DNA of 17,052 nucleotides from the NCBI GenBank assembly GCA_021816565.1, contig JAKAXN010000060.1:1-17052 (forward strand). The letters run 5' to 3'. Numbering within the stretch: position 1 is the first letter of the stretch; each line of letters starts with the position of its first letter. The notes beneath the pieces are model-generated. The model saw only the letters and a program-made list of their open reading frames with translations. It ran no database searches and was not told where the DNA came from. Position numbers and translations under genes: made by a program. This document shows, one piece after another, positions 13,843-17,052 of the stretch. The DNA is from Actinomycetes bacterium (lineage in GTDB: Bacteria; Actinomycetota; Acidimicrobiia; Acidimicrobiales; Palsa-688).

Positions 13843-15698
13843 GGCCTGATGGAGCGCAGGCGACCGTACATGCGCCGGACGGGGGCCACCGCCCGCATCG
13901 TCCGGGTGGCGTAGATGCGGGCGATCTCGGCCTCGAGCCGGGCGGTCTCGGCCGCAGCCCGGCCCAGATCCTGGTTGAGCCGCTCCACGAGCATCGGGTT
14001 GGGTCCGGGCTGCTCCGCTCCGGCGGGGCGGGACCGGAGCCGGACCACCTCGGCGGCCATGACCGCCCGCTCCCGCCCGAGCGCCGCCACCAGACCGGCG
14101 TTGACCGCCTCGAGCAGCGCCACCCGGCCCTGCAGTTGCTCCAGCCGCTGCGGCACGGTGGCGGTCAGCCTCCGCCCGGCCTCGGCGACCAGCCGGACGT
14201 AGAGATCATCGAAGCAACGGTCGACCGCCCCTCCCAGCCGGGACCGGACCACCTCCGGGGCATCGCCCTCCGGGGCCCCCGTCACCGGACGGCCCAGCCC
14301 GGCGGCCAGCGCCGCCAGCCCGGCCCCGCTGCCCGATACCTCCTCGGCAGCCGCCACCAGGCCGACCAGGTCCAGCGGCGACACGTCCGCCGGTGGCTGC
14401 AGGCCCGGTCGGCGGCCCTCCCCCGCCGGTGCCCCGGCGATCGGGCCGGGGGCCTCGAGGGTGAACGACCCTCCGGGCGGGATGGCCCCGGTGGCCCGCA
14501 GGTACTCGGACCGCTGCCCGGCGATGCCGGGCCCGACCAGGCGGTGGGCCACCCCCAGGGCGTCGGGCTCCCCGGACCGGGTGCCCATGCGGTGGACGGG
14601 GATCCCCGCCGAGGCCAGATCGTCGAGCACGGCTTCGGCGGCGGCCGGGACGCCGGGCAGTACCACCACCGCGTCGACGGCCGATCTCAGCTGCTCGGCC
14701 GATCCGGGACCCCAGGGGGCCAGCGACTCGATCCCGTCGGCGCCCATGCCCGACACCACCGGGCCCGGGTCGAGGGTGTAGCCCCGCACCTGGAAGCCGG
14801 CCAGCCGGCGGCCCAACTCGATCCTGGTCACCTCGTTGCGCAGGACCCGCAGGGCGGCCAGCTCCTCGCCGCCGGCGTCGAGCACCGCCACCACCGGGCG
14901 GCTCGGACCGTCTCCGGCCAGCCTGGCTATGTCGGAGAGCACGCTGCGCAGGGCGTACACCTCCCGGTTGCGCTCGACCAGCGCCGCCCCCACAGCGGCG
15001 GCCGAGGTGTCCACCGGCTCGGCCCGCACCAGGAACTGGTAGGAGCGGCTCTCGGGGTCGGCCTCCACCTCGGCCACCACCGAATCCGGGTAGTCGGCGC
15101 GGGCCACCTGCAGCTCCGTCTCGAACGGGCCGGCGGTGGTCTGGCGGGTCTCGACCGGCACGAACCCGGCGTCGACCACCATGCGCTCCAGGGTGGACCG
15201 GGTGAAGAACCGCAGGTGGGTGTCGTCGAGGAGCCCGAGCGGCTGGTAGTCGAAGCGGCCCCGGAGCAGCGACAGGCGGACCGAGCCGTGGGCCACGTTG
15301 GGGATGGAGAGCACGGCGTAGCCGCCCTCGGCCAGCAGGGGCCGGGCCCGGCTCAGCACGTCCACCGGATCCTTGACGTGCTCGAGCACGTCGGCGAACA
15401 CCAGCACGTCGAACTCGCCCGGGCCGAACTCGCCCACCAGGTCCAGCTCTTCGACGTTGCCCACCACCAGGCGGTCGAGGAACGGCCGGGCCTTCTCCGC
15501 CGCGACCGGGTCCAACTCCACCCCCGACACCTTGTTGCCCTGCGCCCCCAACGCCTCCGCCAGGTAACCGGACGCGCAACCCACGTCGAGAACCCGTTTG
15601 TCCGTTCCGACCAGATCCAAGACGATGGCGTGTGAGGTGTTGCTCTCGGACCTGTCGACCCGGGCCGAGTACTTCGGGGCCCTCGGGTGCGCATCCAT
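13839..15698 (-). CDS. SAM-dependent methyltransferase with Rossmann-like and coiled-coil extension
   Basis: The product is 619 aa from an ATG at 15698. Residues about 1-228 are a class I methyltransferase: motif I VLDVGCASGYLAEAL (36-50), the ribose-binding acid in GVELDP (59-64), GNVEELDL (80-87), DVLVFADVLEHVKDPVDVL (97-115), LLAEGGYAVLSIPNVAHGS (121-139), and HLRFFTRSTLERMVVDAGF (161-179), which is typical of enzymes of surface-glycan loci. Residues about 266-390 form a second Rossmann-like region (RPVVAVLDAGGEEL, VDAVVVLPGVPAAAEAVLDDL) without a second SAM motif. Residues 500-595 are mainly helical with coiled-coil character, ending in RTMRAVAPVRRMYGRLR. This ending resembles the W/MR-x-AP-x-R tail seen at the ends of many glycan-modifying enzymes. 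It likely methylates a sugar of the polymer, perhaps as an end cap. It lies 6 bases downstream of the phosphatase gene and overlaps the next gene by 4. Confidence 0.85.
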   Translation of the reverse strand: MDAHPRAPKYSARVDRSESNTSHAIVLDLVGTDKRVLDVGCASGYLAEALGAQGNKVSGVELDPVAAEKARPFLDRLVVGNVEELDLVGEFGPGEFDVLVFADVLEHVKDPVDVLSRARPLLAEGGYAVLSIPNVAHGSVRLSLLRGRFDYQPLGLLDDTHLRFFTRSTLERMVVDAGFVPVETRQTTAGPFETELQVARADYPDSVVAEVEADPESRSYQFLVRAEPVDTSAAAVGAALVERNREVYALRSVLSDIARLAGDGPSRPVVAVLDAGGEELAALRVLRNEVTRIELGRRLAGFQVRGYTLDPGPVVSGMGADGIESLAPWGPGSAEQLRSAVDAVVVLPGVPAAAEAVLDDLASAGIPVHRMGTRSGEPDALGVAHRLVGPGIAGQRSEYLRATGAIPPGGSFTLEAPGPIAGAPAGEGRRPGLQPPADVSPLDLVGLVAAAEEVSGSGAGLAALAAGLGRPVTGAPEGDAPEVVRSRLGGAVDRCFDDLYVRLVAEAGRRLTATVPQRLEQLQGRVALLEAVNAGLVAALGRERAVMAAEVVRLRSRPAGAEQPGPNPMLVERLNQDLGRAAAETARLEAEIARIYATRTMRAVAPVRRMYGRLRSIRP

Positions 15699-15704
15699 CG
15701 GGAC

Positions 15705-16373
15705 CTAGATGCTAGTGGGGGGCTCCCCGGGTCGCACAGCCGTCCGTCTGCGGGCCACGATCAGCTCGACCGCGGCGGTCACGTCTGCGACCCGGGCGTC
15801 GGGGGCCGGCCGACCGGACCGCTTGTGGGCGCCCAGCTCCGATTCGACCAAAACGGTGGTGAGCCCGGCCGCCCGGCCGGCGGCCGTGTCGCTGTCGGAG
15901 TCGCCGACCATCCAGCTCTGGGCGGGATCGGCGCCGAGCTGGGCCAGGACCGACAGCAGCATGCCCGGCGCCGGTTTGCGGCAGGCGCAGGCGATGCTGA
16001 GCGGGTGCCCGGGGCGACCCTCCGGGTGGTGCAGGCACAACCGCAGCGCGTCAACGGTCGCTCCCCGCCCGGCCAGCAGGCCCAGCACCTGGGCGTGGAC
16101 CCGGCGCAGCTCCACCGCTTCCACCTCCCCCTTGGCCACCGCCGGCTGATTGGTGACCACCGCCAGCAGGAATCCCTCGGCCCGGAGCCGGACCAGTGCC
16201 CGGGCCGCTCCGGGGACCAGAACCACCTGGCCGGCGCTCAGCGGGGCCTCCCCCTGTCGTCCTCCGGGGGAACGGGGGACCAGCCGGTTGAGCACCCCGT
16301 CGCGGTCTAGCAGCACGACCGGGGCACCTCCGGGGCGGCGGATCAGGCCGGGGTGTGCTTCTCGATCTTCCAC
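15705..16373 (-). CDS. gmhB: HAD-IIIA phosphatase, GmhB-like (heptose 1,7-bisphosphate phosphatase family)
   Basis: The product is 222 aa from a GTG at 16373. The HAD motifs are complete: LLDRDGVLN (nucleophile D23, acid D25), VTNQ (T74), CRKPAPGM (K133) and VGDSDSD (D158 onwards). Between motifs 2 and 3 is the zinc-binding loop typical of GmhB and the related histidinol phosphatases, C113-x-H115 and C129-x-C131 (CLHHPEG then ACACRKP). The family removes the C7 phosphate of glycero-manno-heptose 1,7-bisphosphate on the way to nucleotide-activated heptose, but some members act on other phosphosugars. The chosen GTG overlaps the Wzt-like gene by 31 bases. A GTG at 16316 (MLLDRDG) avoids overlap but leaves almost no residues before the catalytic strand. 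No gmhA, hddA or hddC partner is visible in this window, so the heptose role is probable rather than shown. Confidence 0.78.
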   Translation of the reverse strand: MEDREAHPGLIRRPGGAPVVLLDRDGVLNRLVPRSPGGRQGEAPLSAGQVVLVPGAARALVRLRAEGFLLAVVTNQPAVAKGEVEAVELRRVHAQVLGLLAGRGATVDALRLCLHHPEGRPGHPLSIACACRKPAPGMLLSVLAQLGADPAQSWMVGDSDSDTAAGRAAGLTTVLVESELGAHKRSGRPAPDARVADVTAAVELIVARRRTAVRPGEPPTSI

Positions 16374-17052
16374 TGCCCGCCGAGGGCCACCACGCCGGAG
16401 GGCTCGCGCAGGTCACCCTTCTCCACCTCGAAGCGGACGATCTCGTGGCGGACGTCGTAGTCGTGGATGCGCGACGAGTCGGTGACGGCCACGGTCAGCA
16501 CGTACGGACCGGGCAGCAGCCGGAGCTGGTCGAAGGTCAGGTCCACGTGACCCGACCCGTCGAGCTTCTCGGGCACGCAGCCCACGTCGCGCGATGTGGT
16601 GGTGGACACCTCGAACCCGGCGGGGGTGGCGATCTTCACCGAGAACACCGGGCGGCCCACCGCCTCGGCGGTCTCGTAGAAGAGGCGGAGCCGGGCCGGG
16701 CGGCCGCTGTGGAGCCGGCTGACCGGGGAGTCTCCGGGATCGAGCCACATGACCCCGTTGATCCGGGCCTCGCCCGAGCCCCACCGCAGGTGGCCGAACT
16801 CGTCGATGTGGCGGCCCTCCTGGACGGAGTCGCTGTAGGCCATGACCACGTCGCGGGCCGGGCCGACCTGCATGAGCTGGCCGTGGGAGAACCACGCGAC
16901 CCGGTCGCACATGTTCTCCACGCCCGACAGGCCGTGGCTGACCAGCACGATGGTCTTGCCGGCCTGGCTCAGCTCGTTGAACTTGTCGTTGCACTTGCGC
17001 TGGAACGCCTCGTCGCCCACCGCCAGCACCTCGTCGACGAAGAGGATGTCGG
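16343..17052 (-). CDS. wzt: Wzt-type ABC transporter ATPase, C-terminal half with glycan-binding domain (runs off right edge)
   Basis: The frame is open to the right edge, so 236 codons including the stop are visible. The visible part starts in the Walker B strand DILFVDEVLAVGD, followed by AFQRKCNDKFNEL and the H-loop strand TIVLVSHGLSGVENMCDRVAWF. This layout is typical of the Wzt/TagH branch of ABC transporters, which energises export of finished lipid-linked polysaccharide. After MAYSDSVQEG comes RWGSGEARINGVMWLDPGD and a beta-rich domain of about 150 residues (LRLFYETAEAVGRPVFSVKI, LLPGPYVLTVAVTDSS, EIVRFEVEKG, GVVALGGQWKIE). This matches the Wzt C-terminal domain, which in studied systems reads the modified non-reducing end of the chain. 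Walker A and the signature lie outside the window, as would the permease (Wzm). It is the first visible gene of the right operon and its 3' end overlaps the phosphatase gene. Confidence 0.88.
   Translation of the reverse strand, partial: DILFVDEVLAVGDEAFQRKCNDKFNELSQAGKTIVLVSHGLSGVENMCDRVAWFSHGQLMQVGPARDVVMAYSDSVQEGRHIDEFGHLRWGSGEARINGVMWLDPGDSPVSRLHSGRPARLRLFYETAEAVGRPVFSVKIATPAGFEVSTTTSRDVGCVPEKLDGSGHVDLTFDQLRLLPGPYVLTVAVTDSSRIHDYDVRHEIVRFEVEKGDLREPSGVVALGGQWKIEKHTPA

Noticed and set aside
10093..13914. Very long plus-strand open frame (1273 codons)
   Set aside because: It is antisense to the tandem GT2 fusion and the GT2 gene, its translation is low-complexity without domains, and long antisense frames are expected in DNA with this third-position GC bias.
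13626..15635. Plus-strand open frame of 669 codons
   Set aside because: It lies antisense to the methyltransferase, whose motifs are clear. The plus translation is Arg/Pro/Gly/His-rich with no recognisable fold.

Overview
The window is GC-rich and almost completely coding. Its codon use is strongly third-position G/C, GTG and TTG starts are frequent, and there are several 4-base GTGA stop/start overlaps. It looks like part of a cell-surface polysaccharide (capsule or O-antigen-like) locus of a high-GC actinobacterium. The secreted protein in the middle carries 42-residue repeats of the GYWLVASDGGIFAYGDA type. I recall these as especially common in Acidimicrobiia, so that class is my best guess (inference, not proven). 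There is no rRNA, tRNA, CRISPR array or insertion sequence that I can support, and no stretch over 300 bases lacks a gene.

Layout from the right edge leftwards. A minus-strand operon enters from the right: the C-terminal half of a Wzt-type ABC-transporter ATPase with its polysaccharide-binding domain (16343-17052), a GmhB-like HAD-IIIA phosphatase (15705-16373), a 619-aa methyltransferase with a long extra C-terminal part (13839-15698), an 1105-aa fusion of a GT-B-like region with two GT2 domains (10525-13842), and a GtrB-like GT2 with two membrane helices (9426-10520). These genes overlap or are separated by a few bases.

The centre alternates strands. A pair of paralogous, head-to-head glycosyltransferases (6656-8104 minus and 8133-9560 plus) is separated by only 28 bases. 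The plus copy runs 135 bases into the tail of the GT2 gene on the opposite strand. Next comes a plus-strand secreted beta-propeller/repeat protein (4529-6646), which is divergent from the left operon across a 97-base spacer holding a perfect 9-base inverted repeat.

The left operon (minus) runs from 4431 out of the left edge: GT4 glycosyltransferase (3292-4431), polyprenol-phosphate mannosyltransferase-like GT2 (2519-3280), a 97-aa coiled-coil protein (2229-2522), a GT4 with a C-terminal half-domain (531-2228), and the N-terminus of a second methyltransferase (1-519).

Working model (inference): the glycosyltransferases build a lipid-linked surface glycan on the cytoplasmic face, the methyltransferases modify or cap it, and the Wzt ATPase (with an ABC permease expected beyond the right edge) exports it after recognising the finished chain. 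The two polyprenol-phosphate sugar transferases would supply lipid-linked sugars for transfer on the outer face. The secreted repeat protein may bind or be decorated by the glycan, but nothing in the sequence proves this.
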